Shown here piece by piece: positions 1 through 7,814 of a DNA stretch of 46,273 nt. Every line of letters begins with the position of its first letter. The first letter of the stretch is position 1. The notes below the pieces were generated by a model. The model did not search any database. It saw only the letters and a list, made by a program, of their open reading frames with translations, and was not told the DNA's origin. This DNA comes from JBOFZL01 sp051655155 (GTDB lineage: Bacteria; Bacillota; Clostridia; Peptostreptococcales; Filifactoraceae): contig JBOFZL010000039.1 in NCBI GenBank assembly GCA_051655155.1, positions 1-46,273 on the forward strand, in the 5' to 3' direction. A program made the translations under genes and the position numbers.

Positions 1-52
1 CTTTTAGTTGTCTTTATTATACTTCATTTATATCTAAAAATAAATACTTTTT

Positions 53-448
53 TTATATTCTAAGTAACCTTTTTAAAACATCTCGTAATTTCCTGTCTGC
101 ATTAGATATATGCATAATAACTAATATTAAATTCACTTCTTCAGCTACAGGGTCATATGTGTTAGAAAATACTGTAAAATCCATTACCCTTGGTAATATT
201 TCCCTGATTTTAACTTTTACATATTCATCAGCTATATTTAAAAGTTCGTCCATCGATTTTTCATCATTAAATTCTGTTCCTTTTTTATAACCTAACTCGA
301 TTATATTAATTGATGCCTTATAACCTATTGCATCCTCTCTTTGCGTACCTTTTGTAATATCTTCTTTTATGTTCACTTTAGTCTTTGATTTTATTTGTTC
401 TGATAATTCATTTGAATCGACTATATCCATACCTAACATTTGATACAT
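53..448 (-). CDS. hypothetical protein, 131 aa
   Basis: I do not recognise this protein. It is soluble-looking, 131 residues, mixed charged and hydrophobic, with no signal peptide, membrane segment or cysteine motif. The C-terminal third is helical in character and rich in Arg/Lys/Leu. The ATG is preceded by AGGAGG at good spacing. It lies just downstream of rpsR but behind a clear terminator hairpin, so it is expressed by read-through or from its own promoter. The position after rpsF-ssb-rpsR suggests a conserved clostridial neighbourhood rather than a transferred gene, but no function can be assigned. Confidence 0.75.
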   Translation of the reverse strand: MYQMLGMDIVDSNELSEQIKSKTKVNIKEDITKGTQREDAIGYKASINIIELGYKKGTEFNDEKSMDELLNIADEYVKVKIREILPRVMDFTVFSNTYDPVAEEVNLILVIMHISNADRKLRDVLKRLLRI

Positions 449-460
449 AGCATCCTCCTA

Positions 461-496
461 TAAAAAAAGGGATTGCGACTTTTGTCATAATCCCTT
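461..496 (-). terminator. rpsF-ssb-rpsR operon terminator
   Basis: An 8-bp stem (AAGGGATT, 489-496 on the minus strand, pairing with 467-474), extended by GTC/GAC pairs, is followed on the minus strand by a run of seven T. It lies 16 nt after the rpsR stop codon and before the downstream unknown gene. Confidence 0.85.
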
Positions 497-511
497 CAAA
501 TAAATTTATTT

Positions 512-748
512 TTAGTCTACTGTATATGGTAGTAAAGCTATTGTTCTAGCTCTCTTTATAGCCATTGTCAGTTTTCTTTGAGCCTTTGCTGATGTTCCTG
601 TTATTCTTCTTGGTAAAATTTTACCTCTTTCAGAGATAAATCTTTTTAGAAGAGCTACATCTTTATAATCAATCATATTGATTTTATCTCCAGCAAATGG
701 ATCTGCCTTTTTACGTCTTTTTCTCATATTACCTTTTTGCTCTGCCAT
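512..748 (-). CDS. rpsR: 30S ribosomal protein bS18
   Basis: Small-subunit protein S18, 78 aa, which binds the 16S rRNA platform as a heterodimer with S6. The sequence has the basic N-terminus (MRKRRKKADPF) and the family core (INMIDYKDVALLKRFISERG, then ILPRRITGTSAKAQR). Length is normal for the family. It is the last gene of rpsF-ssb-rpsR, with a strong AGGAGG upstream of the ATG and a terminator after the stop. Confidence 0.98.
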   Translation of the reverse strand: MAEQKGNMRKRRKKADPFAGDKINMIDYKDVALLKRFISERGKILPRRITGTSAKAQRKLTMAIKRARTIALLPYTVD

Positions 749-766
749 TTTAAATCCTCCTATCCT

Positions 767-1222
767 TTAGAATGGTACGTCATCTGTATCTAAAGCCCTA
801 TATCCATCATCATCTAAACCTTGAGGTTTAAATCCTGTTGGTTCAAATATAGGTGCTTCTCCATACGTTTCTGACATATTTCTATTTCCTGCTCCTTGCT
901 TCTCGCCCCATTCTAAGAATTGAACGTTTTCAGCTTGGATCTCTGTAACATATTTTTTTTCTCCTGTTGCTGTTTCATAAGATCTATTCTGAATAGAACC
1001 TTTAACCGCTACCAATCTTCCTTTTACCAAATAGTTAGCACAATTCTCTGCCATTTTCCCCCATACTTGTATGTTGAAAAAATCAGTTTGCTTTTGGCCA
1101 TCTTTCCCTGTAAACGGTCTGTCCACAGCTATTGCAAATGTTGTAACAGCCTTCCCAGTTGACGGAATATATCTAAGCTCCGGATCTCTAGTTAATCTTC
1201 CAATTAAGATTGCTAAGTTCAT
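767..1222 (-). CDS. ssb: single-stranded DNA-binding protein
   Basis: SSB binds single-stranded DNA as a tetramer during replication, repair and recombination. The 151-aa protein has the N-terminal OB fold (about residues 1-105: MNLAILIGRLTRDPELRY start, TDFFNIQVWGK core), a short Gly/Asn/Pro linker, and the acidic C-terminal tip DTDDVPF that recruits partner proteins. It sits between rpsF and rpsR, the standard Firmicutes order. The ribosome binding site is weaker (GGTG) than those of its neighbours, so translation may be coupled to rpsF, whose stop is 15 nt upstream. Confidence 0.98.
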   Translation of the reverse strand: MNLAILIGRLTRDPELRYIPSTGKAVTTFAIAVDRPFTGKDGQKQTDFFNIQVWGKMAENCANYLVKGRLVAVKGSIQNRSYETATGEKKYVTEIQAENVQFLEWGEKQGAGNRNMSETYGEAPIFEPTGFKPQGLDDDGYRALDTDDVPF

Positions 1223-1237
1223 ATTACACCATCTTTC

Positions 1238-1525
1238 TTATTTTTCATCAATATTAACAATCATATGACGAATTACATTCTCATTAATCTTTAAGTTTCT
1301 ATCAAGCTCTTTAGGAACATCTACTGCTGCACTGAACTTTATAAAAACATAAAAACCTTCATTTAGCTTTTGGATTTCGTATGCTAATCTTTTGTTACCC
1401 CATACATCAACTTTTTCAATTGTTCCATTAGCATTGATAACAGCTTCAACCTTCTCTGATACTACAGCCTTAGCCTCATCATCAAGATTTGGTTTTAATA
1501 CATAAATCAATTCATAATTTCTCAT
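1238..1525 (-). CDS. rpsF: 30S ribosomal protein bS6
   Basis: Small-subunit protein S6, 95 aa, partner of S18 on the 30S platform. It begins MRNYELIYVLKPNLDDE and carries the family motif WGNKRLAYEIQKLNEGFYV in the middle. GGGAGGTG precedes the ATG. It is the first gene of the operon and follows a structured leader (1546-1625) that probably mediates feedback by the S6:S18 complex. Confidence 0.98.
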   Translation of the reverse strand: MRNYELIYVLKPNLDDEAKAVVSEKVEAVINANGTIEKVDVWGNKRLAYEIQKLNEGFYVFIKFSAAVDVPKELDRNLKINENVIRHMIVNIDEK

Positions 1526-1545
1526 TTCTTTTCACCTCCCTTTGG

Positions 1546-1625
1546 ACTATACGGCTCCGTCTATCGGAGCAGAAAGATGAGATTGGGCTACTTCCCATAA
1601 TCGTGTTTAATACACAAAATCTCAT
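1546..1625 (-). promoter_or_regulatory. rpsF structured leader (candidate S6:S18-binding RNA)
   Basis: Two structured elements lie between promoter and rpsF. An outer ATGAGATT/AATCTCAT stem (1618-1625 with 1577-1584) encloses two small hairpins (GTGT/ACAC and GGG/CCC). It is followed by the perfect hairpin GCTCCG-ATAGA-CGGAGC (1550-1566), directly after which comes CCG-type sequence (GAGCCGTATAG). Autoregulatory rpsF leaders that bind S6:S18 through a CCG bulge next to a hairpin are known in bacteria. Assignment to that family is by resemblance and position. Confidence 0.55.
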
Positions 1626-1633
1626 ACTCATAT

Positions 1634-1662
1634 ATAATATCATTTTATATTACTAAAATCAA
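1634..1662 (-). promoter_or_regulatory. rpsF operon promoter
   Basis: On the minus strand TTGATT (1657-1662), a 17-nt spacer, then TATTAT (1634-1639): a good sigma-A match placed just upstream of the structured leader. Confidence 0.7.
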
Positions 1663-1747
1663 GCAAAATTTATTTTCTGCCAACTAAAGCTGAATTTAAA
1701 ACCAATAAATATATTAAAAATTTTAATTTCATAGCTACCACTTTAAG

Positions 1748-3160
1748 TTAATTTTTAATATCTACTTCTAAGTCTTTACATATATGCTCCTCATTAACTA
1801 AGGTTGGTAACTTTACAATTATCCTCGTTCCTAGACCCTCACGACTTAAAACTGAAATACTTCCATTATGCTTTTCTACTATCCATCTCCCTATAGACAA
1901 CCCTAATCCTGAACCTCCTGTATTTCTATTTCTGGATTTATCTGTTCGATAAAATCTATCAAAGATATTCTCTACCTCATCCGGACCTATTCCCTGCCCT
2001 TCATCCTGAATACTAAACACAATATTACTGTTCTCTTTATAGACTTTAACCGAAATAATTCCACCTACTTCTGTATACTTTATACTATTGTCCATAAGTA
2101 TTCTCATAAGTTGCTTTATTAAACCTATATCAACTGATGTTATACAATTCTTATCTTTTTCTAAACTAAATTGATGATTTTTATCTATCATCTTAATTTC
2201 ATTTAAGGTTTGTTCTGCTAATTCACCTATATCAATTTGAGATATTTGAAAATGCATAGAATCGTTATCCCCTCGTGCTAAGAACAATAACTGTTCTACC
2301 ATTATTTTCATAGCTTCAGCCTCTGATTTTATTGCTCTAACTGCCTCTTCTGCAGTTTTTTGATCTTCTATTCCCCAGCGATCCAACAAACTAGAATAAC
2401 TTTGTATAACTGCTATTGGCGTTCTTAACTCATGAGAGGCATCTGAAACAAATCTAGCTTGAGATTTATATGACTTGTCTAATCTGTCTAGCATTCCATT
2501 TATAGCTACAGTTAATGATTTAAGCTCTGCTTTAGCTGTTTCTACCGGTAATCGTGTCTCTAAATGTTCTGCATTAATTCCATCTAAGGCTCCTGCTATT
2601 TTTCTAAGAGATTCTGGCGACATATTGGTAGCCTTGTTTATGACTCTGGTGGCCTTTGCCAAGTCATCCAAAGGTCTCATAGTTTCTCTTATCATTCTCC
2701 TATTTTTACTAAAATCTACAAATACAGAAAAAATTTGTATGCACAATATAATCATCATACCATTGATAATCATTGCAAATTCCTTATACATGAGCTTACT
2801 GATATACATATAATCTTCATCTTTACTTAAATTATCTTCAATAACAAAGTTATATCTTACCGTTTCAATCATAGAAAATATGTGATAATCATAATCCCCA
2901 CTTATTACAAAAGGTTTTTCTTTACTATGTTCTAGCTCATAACCAAAAGCTTTAACTATATCTATATTCTCCTCAATTTTATCAGCCTTATACATATTTA
3001 CTAGAGTTTCTACATTCTTTTTCTCATAATAATATAAATAACTCATGACCATAGTTATTATGACCAAATTTATTAATATATAGCTACTTATAGTTTCTAG
3101 TACCACCTTAAAACTGATTTTTGATGCTATAGAGTTTTTTATATTGCTAGTTCTATTCAT
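1748..3160 (-). CDS. two-component sensor histidine kinase
   Basis: Membrane sensor kinase, 470 aa. Transmembrane helix 1 is at about residues 25-45, an extracytoplasmic loop of about 80 residues follows, then helix 2 around 130-150, a HAMP-like linker, HisKA with the phospho-accepting His in SHELRTPIAVIQSYSS, and a HATPase domain (N box LMDNSIKYT, G boxes DEGQGIG and GGSGLGLSIG). It starts 1 nt after the stop of the response regulator gene, with AAGGAG before the ATG, so the two are co-translated partners. The extracellular domain is not recognised, so the signal is unknown. Confidence 0.93.
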   Translation of the reverse strand: MNRTSNIKNSIASKISFKVVLETISSYILINLVIITMVMSYLYYYEKKNVETLVNMYKADKIEENIDIVKAFGYELEHSKEKPFVISGDYDYHIFSMIETVRYNFVIEDNLSKDEDYMYISKLMYKEFAMIINGMMIILCIQIFSVFVDFSKNRRMIRETMRPLDDLAKATRVINKATNMSPESLRKIAGALDGINAEHLETRLPVETAKAELKSLTVAINGMLDRLDKSYKSQARFVSDASHELRTPIAVIQSYSSLLDRWGIEDQKTAEEAVRAIKSEAEAMKIMVEQLLFLARGDNDSMHFQISQIDIGELAEQTLNEIKMIDKNHQFSLEKDKNCITSVDIGLIKQLMRILMDNSIKYTEVGGIISVKVYKENSNIVFSIQDEGQGIGPDEVENIFDRFYRTDKSRNRNTGGSGLGLSIGRWIVEKHNGSISVLSREGLGTRIIVKLPTLVNEEHICKDLEVDIKN

Positions 3161-3161
3161 A

Positions 3162-3836
3162 TTACTCCTTAATTATATAACCTGCTCCCCTTACCGTATG
3201 AATAAGTTTCACACCAAATACCTCATCAATTTTACTACGTAAAAATCTTATATAAACATCCACTGTGTTGGTATCACCAATAAAATCATAATCCCAAACC
3301 TTATCTAAAAGTACATCTCTTGTCATTATTCTTCCTTTATTTTCCAATAGACACACTAAAAGATCATATTCTCTTGTGGTAAGTTCTATAAGCCCATTAT
3401 CCCAATACACCTCATGACTTGCCGTATTTATTCTTAATTTATTGTGTAATAGTTCTTCTTTACTAGATTCTAGTATTCGCTTTCTCAAACAGGCTCTTAT
3501 TCTAGCTAAAAGTTCCTCAATTTCAAAGGGTTTTGTGATGTAATCATCTGCTCCAGAATCCAGTCCCATCACCTTATCTATAGTGCTATCTCTTGCTGTA
3601 AGTAATATTACAGGTACATCATTCACCTTTCTTAACCTACGCAATACCTCTATCCCCGATAATTCCGGAAGCATTATATCCAGCAAAATAAGGTCGAAGC
3701 CCTGCTTTTCAGCCAGCTCCAACCCTATTCTTCCATTAAATGCCTTTTCTACCTCATAGCCTTCATGCACAAGCTCCAGTTCTATTACCCTCGCTATTTT
3801 TTCTTCATCTTCTATAATCAAGATTTTATTTGACAT
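3162..3836 (-). CDS. OmpR/PhoB-family response regulator
   Basis: Response regulator of 224 aa: N-terminal receiver domain with the acidic pocket (EDEE), the phospho-acceptor Asp in LILLDIMLPELSG and the conserved Lys in DDYITKPFE, then a C-terminal winged helix (TTREYDLLVCLLENKG to TVRGAGYII). It is followed by its cognate kinase and preceded by the UBA/DUF4342 gene in one operon. Four direct repeats phased every 11 bp upstream of that operon (4461-4499) look like a binding site for a PhoB-type dimer, suggesting autoregulation. Confidence 0.95.
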   Translation of the reverse strand: MSNKILIIEDEEKIARVIELELVHEGYEVEKAFNGRIGLELAEKQGFDLILLDIMLPELSGIEVLRRLRKVNDVPVILLTARDSTIDKVMGLDSGADDYITKPFEIEELLARIRACLRKRILESSKEELLHNKLRINTASHEVYWDNGLIELTTREYDLLVCLLENKGRIMTRDVLLDKVWDYDFIGDTNTVDVYIRFLRSKIDEVFGVKLIHTVRGAGYIIKE

Positions 3837-3845
3837 AAGTCCTCA

Positions 3846-4406
3846 CTATCTTTTATTCTCACTAAAAGCTGTTTTCACCTGCTCTGCAGTTTCTTTTGCT
3901 GCATCCATAGCTTGATTTAAAGGATTCTCATCACATCTAAGATCCGGCCCTTTAAAGTGGTATGAACACCCAAAGAACAATCCTATTACCATAAGCGGAA
4001 GAGTTATCCCGAAGAATACTAAGGCAACAACTAAGGCTATCACAGGAACTGATATTATCACATTTCCATATCTTTTCACCTCAAAATAGTTAGTTACACC
4101 CTTATTAATCAACACTCTTATAGTATTGGAAATTCTTCTACTACGTTTTCTTCCATGCTCTTTGAATTCATCCTCAGTATAGTTACAATAATCATCTTCT
4201 GAATCCATCTCCTTAGCCTCTTCTTCCTGCTGGTTTCCTGCGGTATAGCTTCCATTGTTTTTAGGAGATTCTATCTTTCCTAGCTTTTCCAAATAAATCA
4301 CTGCTTCTAGCATATCTCCATTTGTAGCTTCTAATGCAATTTTAGCATCTTCATAACTTACCTTTCCATATTCTTTTAGTTTTTCAACTTGTTCTAAATT
4401 AATCAT
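3846..4406 (-). CDS. UBA-like and DUF4342 domain membrane protein
   Basis: A 186-aa protein. The N-terminal 45 residues form a UBA/TS-N-like three-helix domain (INLEQVEKLKEYGKVSYEDA). An acidic, Glu/Asp-rich linker follows, then a DUF4342-type region (about 88-150) with RVLINKGVTNYFEVKR and a hydrophobic hairpin with one long or two short membrane helices (VIISVPVIALVVALVFFGI onward). The tail is charged. It is the first gene of the operon with the response regulator and kinase. The co-transcription suggests a role in the same envelope response, possibly as accessory sensor. No biochemical function is established from sequence. Confidence 0.85.
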   Translation of the reverse strand: MINLEQVEKLKEYGKVSYEDAKIALEATNGDMLEAVIYLEKLGKIESPKNNGSYTAGNQQEEEAKEMDSEDDYCNYTEDEFKEHGRKRSRRISNTIRVLINKGVTNYFEVKRYGNVIISVPVIALVVALVFFGITLPLMVIGLFFGCSYHFKGPDLRCDENPLNQAMDAAKETAEQVKTAFSENKR

Positions 4407-4460
4407 AACATATCCTCTTTTCTATTTAAGTTTTCCTTGAACTTATTATTCCATATTTAA

Positions 4461-4499
4461 CTTAAACAGATATTTAAAAAAGATTAAAAATAAATTAAA
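4461..4499 (-). promoter_or_regulatory. four 11-bp-phased direct repeats (response regulator box)
   Basis: Reading the minus strand: TTTAAT, 5 nt, TTTAAT, 5 nt, TTAAAT, 5 nt, TTTAAG. The period is exactly 11 bp, the layout recognised by tandem OmpR/PhoB/PhoP-type regulators. About 10 bp further downstream lies a -10-like AATAAT (4445-4450) with no good -35, as in activated promoters. It sits 55-93 bp upstream of the DUF4342-response regulator-kinase operon. Confidence 0.55.
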
Positions 4500-4508
4500 G
4501 AATATTTA

Positions 4509-5795
4509 TTACTGTTTTGTAGGTTTTACTACAGATAAAACACTTTGTTCTTCACTAAAATGATTATTGATTTCCTTGTTTACTTTTTCTAACGTCATTC
4601 CATTAAGCATATCATAATACCAAAATAAGTCTATACCTTGAAAGTGAAATGCCAAATACTGATTAGCTAAAGATTCTATAGAGTCAAAAAGTTTAATAAA
4701 CGAACCTAACTTACTTTTCCTTACCCTTTCAAAATCATTGGCATTGAGTCCCTCTTTCTTTACTCTCTCAAGTTCATCTAATATAATTTTATGGACCTTT
4801 TCTACCTCTCTAGTTTCAGAAGATATTAAGGAATAAAAGTAGTCTTTGTGTATATTTTGTTCATATGCTAACTCACTAAATATTAGCCCTTTACTATATA
4901 ACTCTTCATGCAGTCTGCTGGTTTTCCCAAATATTATACTCATCGCAATATCTAAAGCTAAATATTTTTCTAACCTCTCTTTAGGATCATCTATTGCCTC
5001 ATCTTTAAAACCTATGGTAAACATGGGAATAGAAACTTCCATTTCCGCTTCAATCAATTTTTTGTTAATTTCTTTTGGTTCTGACTTTCTCAGTCTTTCT
5101 ATTTCTCCATCAAACATATTTATATCTGATACAGTATTTTTTACAGTCTTCTTAATCTCTTCAATATCCAAATCTCCAACTATGAAAAGTGCCATATTTG
5201 ATGGAGAATAAAAGGTGTTGTAGCAATTGTACAATTCCTCTACCGTTATCTTATATATGCTTTCTACAGTTCCTGCTATGTCCACACTATTATTATGAAC
5301 TTTATACATAGCTCTTAAAGTATTGAAGAATAATCTCCAATCTGCATTATCTTCATACATTTTTATCTCTTGAGCTATTATGCCCTTTTCTTTTTCAACA
5401 TTTTCATTAGTCAAATATGGACTTTGAACGAACCTTATTAAATGCTCCAATGATTCATAAAAGTTTTCTGTAGCTCCAAAAAGGTAAGCCGTCATATCAA
5501 AATTTGTGAAGGCATTTGCCGATGCCCCATATTTAGAAAATTTTAAAAATGCATCCTCTCCAGACTCTTCTTCAAACACTTTATGCTCCAAAAAATGTGC
5601 AATACCTTCATTAACTTTTACTCTCTCTTTTGTGTGAGGATTAATAAACTCTAAGTCATTGGAACCATAGTCGGTTGCAAAAATTGCATACTTTTTATTA
5701 AAACCCTCTTTAGGCATAAAAAACAAATCCATGTTATTCGGAAGCTTTTCATAAAATATTTTTTCCGAAAGAAATTTATTCTCAATTATTCTCAT
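4509..5795 (-). CDS. M16 family zinc peptidase, active subunit (YmfH-like)
   Basis: Insulinase/M16-type peptidase, 428 aa. It contains the inverted zinc motif HxxEH as H67-F-L-E-H71 and a downstream zinc Glu in the EKGIIAQEIKMYED segment near residue 147, so it should be catalytically active. The C-terminal half is a second M16 fold (GFKDEAIDD... to SSETREVEKV). GGAGGT precedes the ATG, and its start overlaps the end of the M16 partner by 14 bp, so translation is coupled. Such pairs in Firmicutes resemble B. subtilis YmfF/YmfH; the heterodimeric arrangement is inferred from the pairing. Confidence 0.93.
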   Translation of the reverse strand: MRIIENKFLSEKIFYEKLPNNMDLFFMPKEGFNKKYAIFATDYGSNDLEFINPHTKERVKVNEGIAHFLEHKVFEEESGEDAFLKFSKYGASANAFTNFDMTAYLFGATENFYESLEHLIRFVQSPYLTNENVEKEKGIIAQEIKMYEDNADWRLFFNTLRAMYKVHNNSVDIAGTVESIYKITVEELYNCYNTFYSPSNMALFIVGDLDIEEIKKTVKNTVSDINMFDGEIERLRKSEPKEINKKLIEAEMEVSIPMFTIGFKDEAIDDPKERLEKYLALDIAMSIIFGKTSRLHEELYSKGLIFSELAYEQNIHKDYFYSLISSETREVEKVHKIILDELERVKKEGLNANDFERVRKSKLGSFIKLFDSIESLANQYLAFHFQGIDLFWYYDMLNGMTLEKVNKEINNHFSEEQSVLSVVKPTKQ

Positions 5796-7056
5796 TTGAT
5801 ACCTCCTGATTAGTCAAAAAATACACCGTATCTAATTTAATATTTTTTGCAACTTTAATTATTCCTTCTTTTGAAACATTTTTAATCTTCTCTATAACTG
5901 AATCTATATCATCATTCCCATTTTGCAGGCTTTGAGAAAAATAAAAATCTCCTAAAGCTACAGGCGAATCCTTTATCGATCGCATATTATTAATAAGATA
6001 CTTTTTAGTAGAATCTAACTCTTCATCACTTATATTTCCAATTTTCATATCTTCAACCTGTTCTTTTATTAGTTTAAGCGCAAACTCATAATTAGAAACT
6101 TCTATTCCTGCACTAATAAACATTAAGCCCTTAAACTTTTCTAAATTAGAACCTATACTATAACAAAGACTATGCTTTTCACGTACATTTCTAAATAGTT
6201 TACTTGAAACTCCTGTACCTAAAACTGCAGAATACAAGAATAAATCATAGTAATTCTTATCCCTAGCAGTTATTCCTGTTCTATATCCCATGACCAACTT
6301 TCCTTGAGATACATCTAAACTTTCACTTATATATCTAACACTTTCTACCTCACTAATAATATTATCCTCAGGGATAATTGATAACTCGTTACTCTCTGGA
6401 ACAAAGTCTCTTTCTATTATTTCCTTTAGATTATTAAAATCCACATCCCCTACAACAACAATATCAACAGGAGAACTTGAAACTACAGTTTTGTAATGGT
6501 TATAGAGATTTATTCCGTTTATTTCTCCCAAATCCTCTATATATCCATCATCTGATATCGAGAACGCCTCATTTTCGCACATATTTACAATACATCTATC
6601 TATCGCATAACTTCCTTTATTGTTAATCTTTCCGAGAATATCCTCTTTTAGAACTTCTTTTTCTCTTTCTGTATATTCATTTGAAAATCCACCATCTACA
6701 ATATATGGATTATATATTATTTCTCTAAGTAAACTCATTCCTTTTTCAAGAACTGGCTCAGGCAGATATTTATCAGCACACATCAACATTTTAAATGCTA
6801 AAATTTGTTTTTCCCCAACCTTTATAGTATTAAACGCTACATTCGCCCCATATAAAGCTTGTAATTCTTTATCTATATCTTTTTCAGTTTTTAACCTTTC
6901 TGTTCCACACTTTAAAACATCTGGAATTAATGAGTTTAACGTAACCTCCTCACGAGATAAAGGTCTTCTAAAATACAGTGAAATCGTCGCAACCTTTAAA
7001 TGTGGATTGGGCAAATAAAGTAATCTCACCCTATCATTTATTTTTAGTTTTTCCAT
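5782..7056 (-). CDS. M16 family peptidase-like protein, inactive partner (YmfF-like)
   Basis: M16-fold protein, 424 aa from the ATG at 7056, which follows AAGGAGG by 5 nt; a longer frame to 7077 lacks such a site. Its first half keeps the M16 layout, but the HxxEH zinc motif is absent at the expected place (the GTERLKTEKDIDKELQALYG region). It is therefore probably a non-catalytic partner for the adjacent active subunit, providing the second half of the closed chamber. It is followed directly by the active subunit and preceded by the DUF896 gene with an 11-nt gap. Confidence 0.9.
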   Translation of the reverse strand: MEKLKINDRVRLLYLPNPHLKVATISLYFRRPLSREEVTLNSLIPDVLKCGTERLKTEKDIDKELQALYGANVAFNTIKVGEKQILAFKMLMCADKYLPEPVLEKGMSLLREIIYNPYIVDGGFSNEYTEREKEVLKEDILGKINNKGSYAIDRCIVNMCENEAFSISDDGYIEDLGEINGINLYNHYKTVVSSSPVDIVVVGDVDFNNLKEIIERDFVPESNELSIIPEDNIISEVESVRYISESLDVSQGKLVMGYRTGITARDKNYYDLFLYSAVLGTGVSSKLFRNVREKHSLCYSIGSNLEKFKGLMFISAGIEVSNYEFALKLIKEQVEDMKIGNISDEELDSTKKYLINNMRSIKDSPVALGDFYFSQSLQNGNDDIDSVIEKIKNVSKEGIIKVAKNIKLDTVYFLTNQEVSNENN

Positions 7057-7066
7057 ATAATCCTCC

Positions 7067-7252
7067 TTAGTCAACATATTCTATATCTAGATTTTCCAAC
7101 TGCGCCTTAAAATTCTTCTTAAAACTATCTATATAAACCTGTCTTAACTCTTGCTGTAATATTGTCTCTTCATCATTAAGACCTTCTGTTTTCTTCTTTT
7201 TTGCTAAATAATTTATTTTCTCAATTAATTTATCCAACTCTTTTTCCGTCAT
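7067..7252 (-). CDS. DUF896 family protein (YnzC-like)
   Basis: Small helical-hairpin protein of 61 aa with the family pattern: LIEKINYLAKKKKTEGLNDEE, then QQELRQVYIDSFKKNFKAQL. Members resemble B. subtilis YnzC; their molecular role is not established. AAGGAGGATATA precedes the ATG. Tight spacing on both sides (10 nt) places it in the run of genes from NAD kinase to the M16 peptidases. Confidence 0.9.
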   Translation of the reverse strand: MTEKELDKLIEKINYLAKKKKTEGLNDEETILQQELRQVYIDSFKKNFKAQLENLDIEYVD

Positions 7253-7262
7253 TATATCCTCC

Positions 7263-7805
7263 TTAGATATCTACTTTTTTTATAATACTACCATCCTCAA
7301 TGCCTATAAGCATCAAAACTCCATCTTCATATTTAGCCACAGATCTGCTTCCATCCTTAGGAATAGCTGTTGATCCTGGATTGAGATATACAATCTCATC
7401 AACTATATCTATCCTCTTCACATGAGTATGTCCCGATACAATAATCTTTGCTCCCGTATTCCTTGCTTTTTCAACGGCTTCATTCTCACTTATTCGATCT
7501 CCATGATGAGCAAAAATTTTTATTTCACCAAAGTCGAAAGTCTCAAATATATTTATATCTTTAATATCCACCACAGTCATATCAACGGAGCTATCACAAT
7601 TACCCTGAACATATTTAATATTATTCATATTTCTTAACTCTTCAGCCAAATTTCTAGGATCATAGCCTCCCGGCAAATCATTTCTTGGTCCATGATAAAG
7701 CACATCTCCCGTATGAATAATATAGTCACAATCCTCTAAATATTTCATCGCTATATCAAAAAAATACTTGCTCCCATGAGTATCACTCATAAACCCAATT
7801 TTCAT
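7263..7805 (-). CDS. YfcE/MJ0936-family metallophosphodiesterase
   Basis: Calcineurin-like phosphoesterase, 180 aa, probably a cytoplasmic phosphodiesterase dependent on a metal such as Mn or Ni. All family metal-binding blocks are visible: SDTHGS (D8, H10), HTGDV, GNCDS (N/D), FAHHGD (H) and SGHTHV (H, H). Length fits the YfcE subgroup. TAGGAGGT precedes the ATG. It lies 9 nt after NAD kinase in the same orientation. The physiological substrate is not known for this subgroup. Confidence 0.92.
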   Translation of the reverse strand: MKIGFMSDTHGSKYFFDIAMKYLEDCDYIIHTGDVLYHGPRNDLPGGYDPRNLAEELRNMNNIKYVQGNCDSSVDMTVVDIKDINIFETFDFGEIKIFAHHGDRISENEAVEKARNTGAKIIVSGHTHVKRIDIVDEIVYLNPGSTAIPKDGSRSVAKYEDGVLMLIGIEDGSIIKKVDI

Positions 7806-7814
7806 ATTTACCTC

